From JABSQH01 sp965230015 (GTDB taxonomy: Bacteria; Actinomycetota; Acidimicrobiia; Acidimicrobiales; Ilumatobacteraceae), in assembly GCA_965230015.1 (NCBI GenBank), contig CBDDKF010000016.1, positions 1-64,000 on the forward strand: DNA of 64,000 bases. The letters run 5' to 3'. Of this stretch, positions 25,059-33,943 are shown in pieces. How positions within the stretch are numbered: the stretch's first letter is position 1; each line of letters begins with the position of its first letter. The notes under the pieces are model-generated. The model was not told where the DNA came from and did no database searches. It saw only the letters and a program-made list of their open reading frames with translations. Position numbers and translations under genes: made by a program.

Positions 25059-26360
25059 CTAACGGGAGTTCGCCGCGTCGCCACCGGCGATCGCCTCGGA
25101 CTCGCGGGCTGCGCCGGCGAAGATTCCCTTGGCCATCAGCGACGACTCGGCCGCTCGCCGGTCACGGTAGATACCGGCACGCACACGATGAATGCCCGCG
25201 TCGTCGGGCGCCGCCCATCCGGCCAGGTCAGCGAGGTGTGAGGCCAGCCGGAAGTCGCCGGAGTTCGCCACCTCGCGGGCCCGTTCGGCCAGCGTGCCGG
25301 CCCCACCGGCAAGCGCCGCCAATTCGGCCGCAAGCTGGGCGTCCGGAGCGGGCTTCAAGCGGCTTGCGGCGCCGTCCCACCATCCCCCGTTCTGCCGCCA
25401 CACAGCACGGACCATGAACTCCGGTTCGTCATACAGCGGCTGGAGATACGGCTTGGCCAACGTCGCTGCCGGAACGGCGGCCGTGTGGATGATCGTGTCG
25501 AGGGTCTCCCCTGCGTTCATCATGGCGATCACGTCGTCGACGAGCTGTTCGAGCGCCGAGGCCACGTCGGTCAATACGGTGGCGACCCGTTCGCGGCCCT
25601 CGATCGGCAGGCCGTGTGCCGGCAGCAACAGTTCGGGGCCGAGCTCGACCATCGTGCGCAACGCGGTGGCCCACTCGACCGGGAAGCGCTGGACCTTCTG
25701 CGGATTGCCGGCGTTGGGGAACAGCCAGGTCATCAGGTCGCCGGTGAACAGCCAGCGCCGATTCGGTTCCCATCCCCACACGTGGTCGTCGGTCTCGGCG
25801 TTGGCGTGGTGCCAGGTGATGTCGATGTCGCCGACGTGCTGCGTGGAGGTGTCGTCGACCACGACGTCGGGCGCCTTGGTGTCGTCGGGGATGAACCGGC
25901 CAATGGCACCCCCGCCACCCTCGTTGCCCATCCCGAAGTCCTGCCGCACCCCGCCGAACTGACGGGCGTTGATCAGCAGGTTCCAGTCGTTCATGTCGCG
26001 GTAGCGGTCGAACCGTGCCGCCACGTTGCGATGACCGAGCACCGGGAGCTCGCCGTACTCGGCAGCGAAGTGCCGGTAACCGCCGACGTGGTCGGCGTGA
26101 CCGTGGGTGTACACCACGTGGCGCACCGGACTGGTCGACCAACCCTTGATGGCCTCGACGACATCGGCTCCGGTCCGATCGTGTGACGTGTCGACGGCGA
26201 GCAGCCCATCGCCGGTGTCGACGACCACGCTGTGGCTGAAGCTCTCGACCATTGCCAGCCCGTCGGCGACCTCCGACAGCTCGTTGGTGATCCGGTTGGT
26301 CGGTTCGCTCAGCTCACCGGAGTCGATGATGCGCGACGAGATCTCGAGCAGGTCAGCCAT
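25059..26360 (-). CDS. Alkylsulfatase-type metallo-beta-lactamase fold hydrolase
   Basis: 433 residues. The zinc-binding motif THGHADHVGG near residue 85 and further ligands in WHHANAETDDH and LFTGDLM define a metallo-beta-lactamase fold. The C-terminal half (VWRQNGGWWDG, AGGAGTLAERAREVANSGDFRLASHLADLA) matches the dimerisation domain of SdsA/BDS1 alkylsulfatases, which cleave primary or secondary alkyl sulfates; substrate is inferred. ATG at 26360; GTG one codon earlier is possible. 14 nt before rplU, 78 nt after the HesB-like gene. Confidence 0.8.
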   Translation of the reverse strand: MADLLEISSRIIDSGELSEPTNRITNELSEVADGLAMVESFSHSVVVDTGDGLLAVDTSHDRTGADVVEAIKGWSTSPVRHVVYTHGHADHVGGYRHFAAEYGELPVLGHRNVAARFDRYRDMNDWNLLINARQFGGVRQDFGMGNEGGGGAIGRFIPDDTKAPDVVVDDTSTQHVGDIDITWHHANAETDDHVWGWEPNRRWLFTGDLMTWLFPNAGNPQKVQRFPVEWATALRTMVELGPELLLPAHGLPIEGRERVATVLTDVASALEQLVDDVIAMMNAGETLDTIIHTAAVPAATLAKPYLQPLYDEPEFMVRAVWRQNGGWWDGAASRLKPAPDAQLAAELAALAGGAGTLAERAREVANSGDFRLASHLADLAGWAAPDDAGIHRVRAGIYRDRRAAESSLMAKGIFAGAARESEAIAGGDAANSR

Positions 26361-26383
26361 CACTCGATGGTAGGGCCCTCACA

Positions 26384-26400
26384 GAAATCCCGGGGATTTC
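26384..26400. promoter_or_regulatory. 17-nt perfect palindrome upstream of the hydrolase gene
   Basis: GAAATCCC and GGGATTTC around a central G, 24 nt before the hydrolase ATG. A compact, AT-containing dyad in GC-rich DNA, suited to a dimeric repressor; in RNA it would be a short hairpin after the HesB-like gene. Confidence 0.5.
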
Positions 26401-26438
26401 AGGCGCCCCGCGCCGGATAACGCGAACAGAAGCGGTGA

Positions 26439-26750
26439 TCAGGTGCAGCAGGCGTCGCCATCGGCGGCGTCGTCGACCGCCTGGAACTCCACCGCCAACT
26501 TGCGGCCGCGCAGCCCGGAGGTGACGACGCGCATCGAGCGGGCCATGCCGACCAGGCTCGGGGTGATCAGGATCTGCACCCCGCCGTGGCGAATCTTGCG
26601 GTAGACCCCGGTGTTCTTGCCGTTCGTGTTGGTGTCGACCGACACCTCAGCGACTTTGCCTCAACCGGTGGGGCGGATGAAGTCGATCGCCATCGTGCCG
26701 CCCTTGCGTTCGAGCAGCGACCGGGCCTCATCGGTGATCTCGATCTGCAT
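26439..26750 (-). CDS. HesB/IscA-like selenoprotein (Sec30, in-frame TGA)
   Basis: Reading from ATG 26750 the frame is open for 103 codons except for a TGA at 26661-26663 (codon 30), then continues to a stop at 26439. The product begins MQIEITDEARSLLERKGG, has ID-FIRPTG-U-GKVAEV at the TGA and ends DGDACCT. This matches the HesB/IscA fold: the first conserved Cys (IscA Cys35, in SGCSG) is replaced by Sec, and the C-terminal CC stands where IscA has its CGC. A SECIS-type hairpin follows the TGA. A TAG codon just upstream fixes the start region; no Shine-Dalgarno is seen, and TAGCCT 6 nt before ATG suggests a leaderless mRNA. Role in Fe-S or redox chemistry is inferred. Confidence 0.8.
26631..26646 (-). 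promoter_or_regulatory. Bacterial SECIS-type stem-loop of the HesB-like gene
   Basis: In the mRNA, GGUGUC pairs perfectly with GACACC around the loop GGUC. The stem starts 14 nt and the loop 20 nt after the UGA, within the range known for bacterial SECIS elements, and the loop starts with G as SelB recognition needs. It lies inside the coding sequence, as bacterial SECIS elements do. Confidence 0.7.
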
Positions 26751-26794
26751 GGCATCAGGCTACGGCGCGATCGTGGCCCGAAATCGGCGTCACC

Positions 26795-27874
26795 GTGACG
26801 AGTAGGTTGCAGTGGGTGACCGACGAGCACGCGATCCGATTCACCTATCTGTCCCAAGAAGACCTCCTCGAGGCGGGTTGTCTCGACTTCCACCTCGCCG
26901 TTGACGCCGCCGCGGAAGCGCTGCTGGCGCACCGTCGCGGTGACGTGATCTTTCCGGACAAGATCGTGCAGATCTTCGACGAGAGCACCCAGGAGCGCAT
27001 CAACTGCCTGCCTGCGACGCTGCGCCCCGACAAGGTCTGCGGCGTGAAGTGGGTGTCGGTGTTCCCACCCAACGTTGCATCGGGCCTACAGAATCTGTCG
27101 GCGCTGTTCGTGCTGTCCGAGATCGAACACGGATTTCCCATCGCCGTGATGGACGGCACGATGGCCTCGAACGTGCGCGTGGGGGCGATGGGCGCACTGG
27201 CGGCGAAACACTTCGCCGCCCCCGACGCCACGTCGATCGGCTTCATCGGTGCGGGTGAGCAGGCCAAGATGCACCTGTTGGCAATGAAGACGGTGCGCCC
27301 GGCCCTGGCCGAGTGTCGGGTCACCGCGGCGACCGCCGAGGAAGTGCATCGTTTCGTGGCCGAGATGTCGCCGATCCTGCCCGACATGAGCTTCGTCGAG
27401 GCGGGCACCGACAACGCCCGGGCGATCGACGGTGCCGACATCGTGGTCACCGCAACGAGCGCGCAGGCACCGCTACTGAAAGCCGATTGGGTGAAGCCGG
27501 GCGCGTTCTACAGCCACATCGGCGGGTGGGAAGACGAGTACGCGGTGGCCAAGCAGTCGGACAAGATCGTCACCGACGATTGGGAGAACGTGAAGCACCG
27601 CACGCAGACGTTGAGCCGGATGTACGCCGACGGGGAACTCACCGACGCCGACATCCACGCCGACCTCGTCGACGTCGTCGCCGGCGACAAGCCAGGTCGC
27701 GAGTCGGCCGACGAGCGGATCTACTTCAACGCGGTCGGGCTGGCCTTCGTCGATGTAGCCATCGCCTTGGCGATGTATCGCCGGGCGGTCGACGCCGGCG
27801 CCGGGACCACCCTCGACCTGCAGCAGACGATGATCTTCGAGCACTCCGATATCGCGCAGTACGTACGTCTGTAG
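26795..27874 (+). CDS. Ornithine cyclodeaminase/mu-crystallin family dehydrogenase
   Basis: 359 residues from GTG 26795 (GTG 26816 also fits). The NAD(P)-binding Rossmann motif is IGFIGAGEQAKMHLLA near residue 150; upstream is the family stretch VFPPNVASGLQNLSALFVLSE and PIAVMDGTMASNVRVGA. The family includes ornithine and lysine cyclodeaminases and ketimine or imine reductases, so the substrate cannot be read here. Divergent from the HesB-like gene with only 44 nt between starts; convergent with the esterase gene. Confidence 0.82.
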   Translation: MTSRLQWVTDEHAIRFTYLSQEDLLEAGCLDFHLAVDAAAEALLAHRRGDVIFPDKIVQIFDESTQERINCLPATLRPDKVCGVKWVSVFPPNVASGLQNLSALFVLSEIEHGFPIAVMDGTMASNVRVGAMGALAAKHFAAPDATSIGFIGAGEQAKMHLLAMKTVRPALAECRVTAATAEEVHRFVAEMSPILPDMSFVEAGTDNARAIDGADIVVTATSAQAPLLKADWVKPGAFYSHIGGWEDEYAVAKQSDKIVTDDWENVKHRTQTLSRMYADGELTDADIHADLVDVVAGDKPGRESADERIYFNAVGLAFVDVAIALAMYRRAVDAGAGTTLDLQQTMIFEHSDIAQYVRL

Positions 27875-27904
27875 TCGTTGACCCGACGCCGCTGGAGTGG
27901 AGAC

Positions 27905-28972
27905 TCAGCGCGAGTGGGCAAACGACGAGATGTCGCGGATCGTCGACAGATACACCTCGGGCATCGCGGCGCGGAAGATGCAGTCGCCGGCGTGACACGT
28001 CCCGTTGACCGTTCGGCTGGTGGCATCGACGCCCGCCGCGAGCAGCTTGCGGTAGTAGGCCAAGCCCTCATCACGCAACGGATCGAGTTCGTTCACCGAG
28101 ATCACGTGCGGCGGAAGACCAGCGAGTTCGTCGACCGTGGCGTGGTACGGCCACGCCAGCGGGTTGGCGGCGTGTTCACCGTCGGGGTCGTAGGCCTTGG
28201 CGAGCGGCGTCATCATGTTGTTCGACAGGAAGTAGCCGTCGTTCTCGTGCAGCGAGGTCAACGCTAACGGCGGGTCGGCGTACACCCCGGAGATGTACGG
28301 GCACTGCGCGTACACCCCGGCGACACCGTCGAGCCATCCGTCGCGCTTGGCCTGCAGCGTCGTCGCCAGCGCGAGATTCCCCCCACCGGACTCGCCTGAC
28401 ATGATCACGTCCGACACACCGAGCGCATTGCGGTTGTCGATCACCCACCGGGCGGCGGTCGCGCAGTCGTTCAATCCGGCGGGAAACGGGTACGGCCCGA
28501 GCTTGCCGCCACCGTTGCGGAACTCCACGCCGACGACGACGAGGTTCGCGGCCGCCAGTTCCTCGCGCCACCGGACGTAGTTCGGATCGGCAGCCGCGGC
28601 GAGCACCATCCCGCCCCCGTGGGTGTGCACCACGGCGGGAAGTGCGCCGTGGCGGTCGACGGGCTCGTGGATGTACAGGCTGAGGTCGTTGTCGTCGGGA
28701 CCGCGGATGATCTCGGTGCGCGAGGTCACACCATCCACCGGTGGGAGCGAGGCGAACAGCGCGTCCCACACGGCGCCGTATCCCTCCTCGGTGAGGTTCA
28801 TCACCTCGCGGATCTCGTCGATGTGCGACGAGGCGTCGACGGGCGAGTCGGGCGGATGTTCGTGCAATTCGAACGGGGCCATGGCGGCCACCATGCGCGG
28901 ATCGGCGCGGGGGTCGGTGCCGATCGTCATGTCGGGGTCGCCCAGTCGGCCTGGCAGGTGTGGTGCGGACAT
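27905..28972 (-). CDS. Alpha/beta hydrolase, hormone-sensitive lipase family
   Basis: 355-residue esterase-type enzyme. The oxyanion-hole motif HTHGGGMVLA lies near residue 125 and the nucleophile elbow GESGGGNLA near 200; the acid is in NELDPLRDEG and the His in GTCHAGDC near the C-terminus. No signal peptide. GAGGAGGG 7 nt before ATG 28972 is a strong ribosome site and rules out the longer extension. Substrate unknown; short-chain ester hydrolysis is the family norm. Confidence 0.85.
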   Translation of the reverse strand: MSAPHLPGRLGDPDMTIGTDPRADPRMVAAMAPFELHEHPPDSPVDASSHIDEIREVMNLTEEGYGAVWDALFASLPPVDGVTSRTEIIRGPDDNDLSLYIHEPVDRHGALPAVVHTHGGGMVLAAAADPNYVRWREELAAANLVVVGVEFRNGGGKLGPYPFPAGLNDCATAARWVIDNRNALGVSDVIMSGESGGGNLALATTLQAKRDGWLDGVAGVYAQCPYISGVYADPPLALTSLHENDGYFLSNNMMTPLAKAYDPDGEHAANPLAWPYHATVDELAGLPPHVISVNELDPLRDEGLAYYRKLLAAGVDATSRTVNGTCHAGDCIFRAAMPEVYLSTIRDISSFAHSR

Positions 28973-29079
28973 GGCAAACCCTCCTCGCTCTGTGCGGGAG
29001 CCCAGCACCCCGCGCGGCTCAACGGACCGTACCGCAACCCACGAACGGGTTGGTCACGCTGCGGGCACAGGTACGGCGA

Positions 29080-31020
29080 CTACTCGAGCATGCCGTAGTC
29101 GACCATCACGCCGCGGCCGTGACAGTCGGGACACTCCTCGGAGTACTCGTTGAGCAGGCCCTCGCCGATCCGTTTGCGAGTCATCTCCACCAGACCGAGC
29201 TCGGAGATGTCGAACACCTGCGAGCGCGTCTTGTCGCGGGCGAGCGCGTTGCGCAGCGCCTCGACCACCTTTGCGCGGTTGCCCTTGATCTCCATGTCGA
29301 TGAAGTCGATCACGATGATGCCGCCGATGTCGCGTAGCCGCAGCTGCTTGGCGATTTCTTCGGCGGCCTCCATGTTGTTGTGAAACACGGTCTCTTCGAG
29401 GTTCGACTTGCCGACGTTCTTGCCGGTGTTGACGTCGATCACCGACAGCGCCTCGGTGTGTTCGATGATCAGCGAGCCCCCAGATGGCAACCACACCTTG
29501 CGGTCGAGCGCCTTGTGCACCTGTTCGTGCACGTGGTAGCGCTCGAACAGCGACAGGCCCTCGGCGTCGGCGTCGTAGTGCTCGATGCGCGACGCCAGCT
29601 CGGGGTTGAACGCGGCGACATAGTCGCGCACCTCTTCGAACAGCCGATGGTCGTCGATGATCACACCGCGGTAGTCGGAATTGAACTCTTCGCGGATGAC
29701 GCGCACCGCCAGCTCGGGCTCGCGGTAGAGCAAGGTCGGGCGCTGCACCTTGGCGGCCTTGCGCTCGATCTCTTCCCATTGGCGCAGCAGCAGTTGCATG
29801 TCGGCGGTGAGCTCTTCTTCGGTGGCGGTTTCCGCTGCCGTGCGCACGATGAGACCGTGCTCGGCGGGCTTGACCCGGTCGAGGATCGTGCGCAGCCGCT
29901 TGCGCTGATCGTCGGGCAGGCGCTTGGAGATGCCGTAGGTCTTGGAGTTCGGGATGAGCACCACGAATCGACCGGGCAGCGACACCTCTTGGGTGAGCCG
30001 CGCCCCTTTGTGGCCGATCGGGTTCTTGGTGACCTGGCAGATGATCAGCTGCTTGTTCTTGAGGATGTCTTCGATGCGCGGGTTCTTGCCCGCCTCCTCG
30101 ATGTCTTCGGGGTCGTACTGCACGTCGCCCCGGTACAGCACGGCGTTCTTCGGAGTGGCGATGTCGACGAAGGCCGCCTCCATCCCGGGCAGCACGTTCT
30201 GCACCTTGCCCACGTAGATGTTTCCGTGGATCTGGCTGATGTCGTCGGCGGGCCGGCTGACGTAGTGCTCGATCAGGTTGCGTCCTTCGAGCACTGCGAC
30301 CTGGGCCATCCCGGGACGCACCTGGACCGCCATGAAGTACCGACCGATCGGCTTGCCGTTGCGCTCCTTGCCGCGCCGCTGCTCCATGGCGACCGCATCG
30401 AGCTCGCTGCCACCGCTCCCCCGGCCCTTGCCGCGCCCCCGACGATTGCGCTTCTTCTCGCGCCCTTGGTCGCCGGACTGCTGTTGCGTCGTGCGGCCGC
30501 CCTTCGAGCCGTCGCGGTTCGACGACTCTTTGTCGCTCCCATCACGGCCGCCTCCGTCACGGCCGCCTCCATCGCCGCGGCCGCGGCCGCGGCCGCCGCG
30601 CCGACGTTTCCGTCCTCCCGAACGAGACTCTGCGGGCGGCTCGTCGCCGGTCTTGGCCGGGCCCGGCGGAGGCGCGGTCGGGACCGGCATGGTGTCGCCG
30701 ATCTGCGGCTTGCGAACGAGTGCCTTCTCGGCGGCGTCGCGGGAGGGCTTTCCTTCGCGAATTCGTTCGGGGATCTCGATGTCGTTGCGGTCGGTGGCCT
30801 GCGCGTCGGCACCGTTGGCCGACTGACTCGCCGACTGACTCGCCGACTGACCGGCCGGCTGACCGGTGCTCTGCGATGAACGGCGACGTCGGTTGCGTTG
30901 CCCGCCGCCGCTATTGCGGCGCCCGCCGGAGCCGCTGGGTCGCGACCCATCGGAGTCGCTGCTGGCCGAGCCAGTGTCGGCAGCGCCGGTTCCGGTGTCG
31001 CTGGTATCGGGGGTGTCCAT
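29080..31020 (-). CDS. rne: Ribonuclease E/G
   Basis: 646-residue endoribonuclease for mRNA decay and rRNA processing. The first ~235 residues are a disordered Ser/Gly/Arg/Lys-rich extension with QSAS repeats and RGRGRG clusters, probably RNA-binding. The catalytic half has an S1 domain (NIYVGKVQNVLPGMEAAFVDI), the DNase-I-like domain with SVIDVNTGKNVGKS and VIDFIDMEIKGNR, and the zinc link CPDCHGRG. It lacks the long C-terminal scaffold of E. coli RNase E. GAAGGA lies 7 nt before ATG 31020. Confidence 0.95.
   Translation of the reverse strand: MDTPDTSDTGTGAADTGSASSDSDGSRPSGSGGRRNSGGGQRNRRRRSSQSTGQPAGQSASQSASQSANGADAQATDRNDIEIPERIREGKPSRDAAEKALVRKPQIGDTMPVPTAPPPGPAKTGDEPPAESRSGGRKRRRGGRGRGRGDGGGRDGGGRDGSDKESSNRDGSKGGRTTQQQSGDQGREKKRNRRGRGKGRGSGGSELDAVAMEQRRGKERNGKPIGRYFMAVQVRPGMAQVAVLEGRNLIEHYVSRPADDISQIHGNIYVGKVQNVLPGMEAAFVDIATPKNAVLYRGDVQYDPEDIEEAGKNPRIEDILKNKQLIICQVTKNPIGHKGARLTQEVSLPGRFVVLIPNSKTYGISKRLPDDQRKRLRTILDRVKPAEHGLIVRTAAETATEEELTADMQLLLRQWEEIERKAAKVQRPTLLYREPELAVRVIREEFNSDYRGVIIDDHRLFEEVRDYVAAFNPELASRIEHYDADAEGLSLFERYHVHEQVHKALDRKVWLPSGGSLIIEHTEALSVIDVNTGKNVGKSNLEETVFHNNMEAAEEIAKQLRLRDIGGIIVIDFIDMEIKGNRAKVVEALRNALARDKTRSQVFDISELGLVEMTRKRIGEGLLNEYSEECPDCHGRGVMVDYGMLE
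30821..30868 (-). repeat. 12-bp tandem repeat in the RNase E/G extension
   Basis: Four tandem 12-bp units starting GACTGACTCGCC (plus strand), the last two degenerate. They encode the QSAS repeats of the N-terminal extension and keep the frame, so copy-number change would be tolerated. Confidence 0.85.
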
Positions 31021-31113
31021 GTTGATTCCTTCCAACGGAGGCGCAGTCGGCGCCATCGCGGTGCGACGTCGGGCGCTCGGCGCCGCGGACGTCGGTCGTG
31101 TGGGTGGTCCCGG

Positions 31114-31857
31114 TCAGCATGCGGACAAACTCCGGATGCGATCGGGCGGCGGGAGCAACTCGCTCCGGCCATCGACACCATCGGTCCACTGGGCGACTCG
31201 ATGGATGCGCAGGGTCGCGGCGTCGTCGACGCCGAACACTGCGCGGGCCAGCTCTGCCGGCCGGAGTGAGCGACCAACCGACCCGACGTCGGCGATCACC
31301 CGTGGGGAGGGGCCTGGATCGTCGACCGAATCGCCGGCCGAATCCTCGACTGCGAGGTCGATGATTTCCGGTCGGATGTCGTCGACCGTTGCGCTCCCTT
31401 TGCGCTCACGTTCGAGCAACAGCACATCGGCGGCCAGCGCTGCGGCGGTCGCCGCGCCGAGCTGCTCACGCGCGTGCTCGAAGCCGGTCATCTCCCAGGT
31501 GACCGATGAGACGGATTCTTGTAGTGACGGGCCGGAGGCATCGACACAGTCGGTGGCGTGGACCTCCAGGCCCTCCGGAAGTGCGTCGTCGATCGCTGCA
31601 CCAATGCCGTCTGGTCCGCCCCACGGATCGAGCGAATCACGGAGACGAACGTCGACGTACTCGGCCGACGAGGCTGCGCACGTGGGCAGCGCGAGCCCAA
31701 AACTCAGCCGGGGTCGAGGGGTGAAGCCGTGCGAATACGCCACTGGGACGCCGACTCTACGCAGCGTGCGCTCCCAGATCCGGGACAGGTCGCGGCTCCC
31801 CACGAACCGCACCTTGCCGACGATCTCGTAGCGGATGCGCAACGCCGTTGCACTCAT
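31114..31857 (-). CDS. DUF2344 (TIGR03936-like) radical-SAM-linked protein
   Basis: 247 residues. The start LRIRYEIVGKVRFVGSRDLSRIWERTLRR and HGFTPRPRLSFGLALPTC match the family that always accompanies, or is fused to, the TIGR03960 radical SAM protein. Its ATG overlaps the stop of that gene (ATGA). Molecular role unknown; genomic linkage to RNase E/G and L21 suggests tRNA, rRNA or ribosome work. Confidence 0.85.
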   Translation of the reverse strand: MSATALRIRYEIVGKVRFVGSRDLSRIWERTLRRVGVPVAYSHGFTPRPRLSFGLALPTCAASSAEYVDVRLRDSLDPWGGPDGIGAAIDDALPEGLEVHATDCVDASGPSLQESVSSVTWEMTGFEHAREQLGAATAAALAADVLLLERERKGSATVDDIRPEIIDLAVEDSAGDSVDDPGPSPRVIADVGSVGRSLRPAELARAVFGVDDAATLRIHRVAQWTDGVDGRSELLPPPDRIRSLSAC

Positions 31858-33905
31858 CGCTCGCCGACCCCCACGGGCTGCTGCTCGGACCGAGGCCGGG
31901 CGGCGCCGATCTCGACCGCCACCGCGGGCACGTCGGCGCCGCTGACACTTGCGTCGACGTGATCAGGTCCGGGCGGCGTCGCCGAGGCGACGACGTGATC
32001 GATGTCGTAGCCGGTGCACACGCCGCAGTCGTAGCAATGGGTCCATCGGCAATCGTCGAGTCCCGACTCGGCGAGCGCCGCCTGCCAGTCGTCCCACAGG
32101 AAGTCGTGAAACAGTCCGGCCGAGAGATGGGTCCAGGCGAATACTTCGTCGGCACGGCGATGCCGGTACACCAGGTGCTCGATCGAGAGCCCCTCGGCGT
32201 CGACCGCATCGATCCACCGCTGCAGGTCGAGGTGCTCGCTCCACTCCTGAAACACGCCGCCGGCGCGCCACACTCGCTCGATCACGGCGCCGATACGACG
32301 GTCGCCACGGCTGAGGATGCCTTCGGCGGTGCTCGCCGCCGGGTCGTGCCACTTAACCTGTACGCCGCGGTGGGCCTTTGCCGCACGGCGCAACAGATCG
32401 ACCTTGCGCTGCAGCTCGGCCTCGGTGTTCTGCCCGAACCACTGGAACGGCGTGTGTGCCTTAGGCACGAAACCTCCGACGCTCACCGTGACCGAGGCGC
32501 GGTCGTGCGACCGCCGGCCGACCTCGACGCAACGCGCCGCCAGGTCGGCGATCGCCGCGATGTCGTCGTCGGTCTCGCTCGGGAGTCCGATCAGGAAATA
32601 CAGCTTGAGCCGTCGCCAGCCGGCCGCGAATGCGGCGTCGACCGCGTCGGCAAGGTCGTCGTCGCTGATCAACTTGTTGATCACCTGCCGGAGGCGCCAG
32701 GTGCCGGCCTCGGGGGCAAACGTGAGGCCGTTGCGCCGGCCCGACGTGACCTGCTCGGCAAGGCCCACGGTGAACGCGTCGACGCGCAGCGACGGCAGGC
32801 TGATCGACACGCCGCAGTCGGCGGGGGTGTCGGAATCGGCCCCGTCGGGCGACGTTGCCGCGCGATCGTCGAGGATGCCGTCGAGCACTGGCCCGATGTC
32901 GGACAGGTCGGCGGTCGACAGCGACGTCAGGCTGACCTCGTCGTGCCCGGTGCGCCGGAGACCTTCGGCGACCATGGTGCGGATCTGTTCAGGTGGCCGT
33001 TCGCGCACCGGTCGGGTGATCATCCCCGCCTGGCAGAAGCGGCATCCACGAGTGCACCCGCGAAACACCTCGACGTTCAGGCGATCGTGAACGACCTCGA
33101 TCAGCGGCTGCAATTGCTGCTTGGGGTACGGCCAGTCGGCGAGATCGGCCACCGTTCGTTTGTCGACCACCGGCGGGACGCCAGGACCTCGGGGGTGCAG
33201 CGAGACGATGCCGCCGGGCACCGGGCGGCCGTCGTGGTCGCGGCCGGTCGGCGCGTACCCGACCTCGTAGAGGCTGGGGACGTACACCCCCTCGATGCCG
33301 GCGAGGGCGTGCAACAGTGCCGGGCGATCAGCCTGGCCGCCGCGCCGTCGCTGCTGCCACTCGGCGATCACCGCCGTGATGTCGCCGACCACCTCCTCGC
33401 CGTCGCCGAGTACGGCGGCGTCGATGAAGTCGGCGAGCGGCTCGGGATTGAACGCGGCGTGGCCGCCGACGAGCACGAGCGGTGCGTCGTCGTTGCGTTC
33501 CGCGGCGTGGATCGGCACACCGGCGAGGTCGATCATGTTGACCACGTTGGTGGCCACGAGCTCCGACGAGAGGTTGAACGCGAGCACGTCGAAGTCGCCG
33601 GCCGGCCGGTGCGAGTCGACGGAAAACAGCGGGATGCCGCGAGCGCGCATCTCCGCTTCGAGGTCGGTCCAGGGTGCATACGTGCGCTCGGCGCCTGCAT
33701 CGCTGCGCTCGTTGAGGATCTCGTACAGGATCTGCAGACCCTGGTTCGGCAGTCCCACCTCGTACACGTCGGGGTAGGCCAGCAGCCACGACACCACGTC
33801 CGGACCACGTGCGGCGACGACGGCGCCGTCTTCACCGCCGATGTAGCGACCGGGCTTGCGGACGCGCGGCAAGATCCGCTCGAGCTCCGGCCAGACCGTT
33901 TCCAT
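31854..33905 (-). CDS. B12-binding-type radical SAM protein (TIGR03960-like)
   Basis: 683 residues. The N-terminal ~200 residues resemble a cobalamin-binding-like Rossmann region (FDVLAFNLSSELVATN, VLVGGHAAFNPEPLADFIDA). The radical SAM [4Fe-4S] site is CTRGCRFC with Cys284, Cys288 and Cys291. Later stretches SLPSLRVDAF and LTFAPEAGTWRLRQVINK match the uncharacterised TIGR03960 family. A C-terminal HCYDCGVC cluster may bind a second metal centre. Two-gene unit with the DUF2344 gene; 38 nt after rodA. Confidence 0.87.
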   Translation of the reverse strand: METVWPELERILPRVRKPGRYIGGEDGAVVAARGPDVVSWLLAYPDVYEVGLPNQGLQILYEILNERSDAGAERTYAPWTDLEAEMRARGIPLFSVDSHRPAGDFDVLAFNLSSELVATNVVNMIDLAGVPIHAAERNDDAPLVLVGGHAAFNPEPLADFIDAAVLGDGEEVVGDITAVIAEWQQRRRGGQADRPALLHALAGIEGVYVPSLYEVGYAPTGRDHDGRPVPGGIVSLHPRGPGVPPVVDKRTVADLADWPYPKQQLQPLIEVVHDRLNVEVFRGCTRGCRFCQAGMITRPVRERPPEQIRTMVAEGLRRTGHDEVSLTSLSTADLSDIGPVLDGILDDRAATSPDGADSDTPADCGVSISLPSLRVDAFTVGLAEQVTSGRRNGLTFAPEAGTWRLRQVINKLISDDDLADAVDAAFAAGWRRLKLYFLIGLPSETDDDIAAIADLAARCVEVGRRSHDRASVTVSVGGFVPKAHTPFQWFGQNTEAELQRKVDLLRRAAKAHRGVQVKWHDPAASTAEGILSRGDRRIGAVIERVWRAGGVFQEWSEHLDLQRWIDAVDAEGLSIEHLVYRHRRADEVFAWTHLSAGLFHDFLWDDWQAALAESGLDDCRWTHCYDCGVCTGYDIDHVVASATPPGPDHVDASVSGADVPAVAVEIGAARPRSEQQPVGVGER

Positions 33906-33943
33906 GACCTGACCAGGCTATCTGCGACCGCGACGGGACACGG

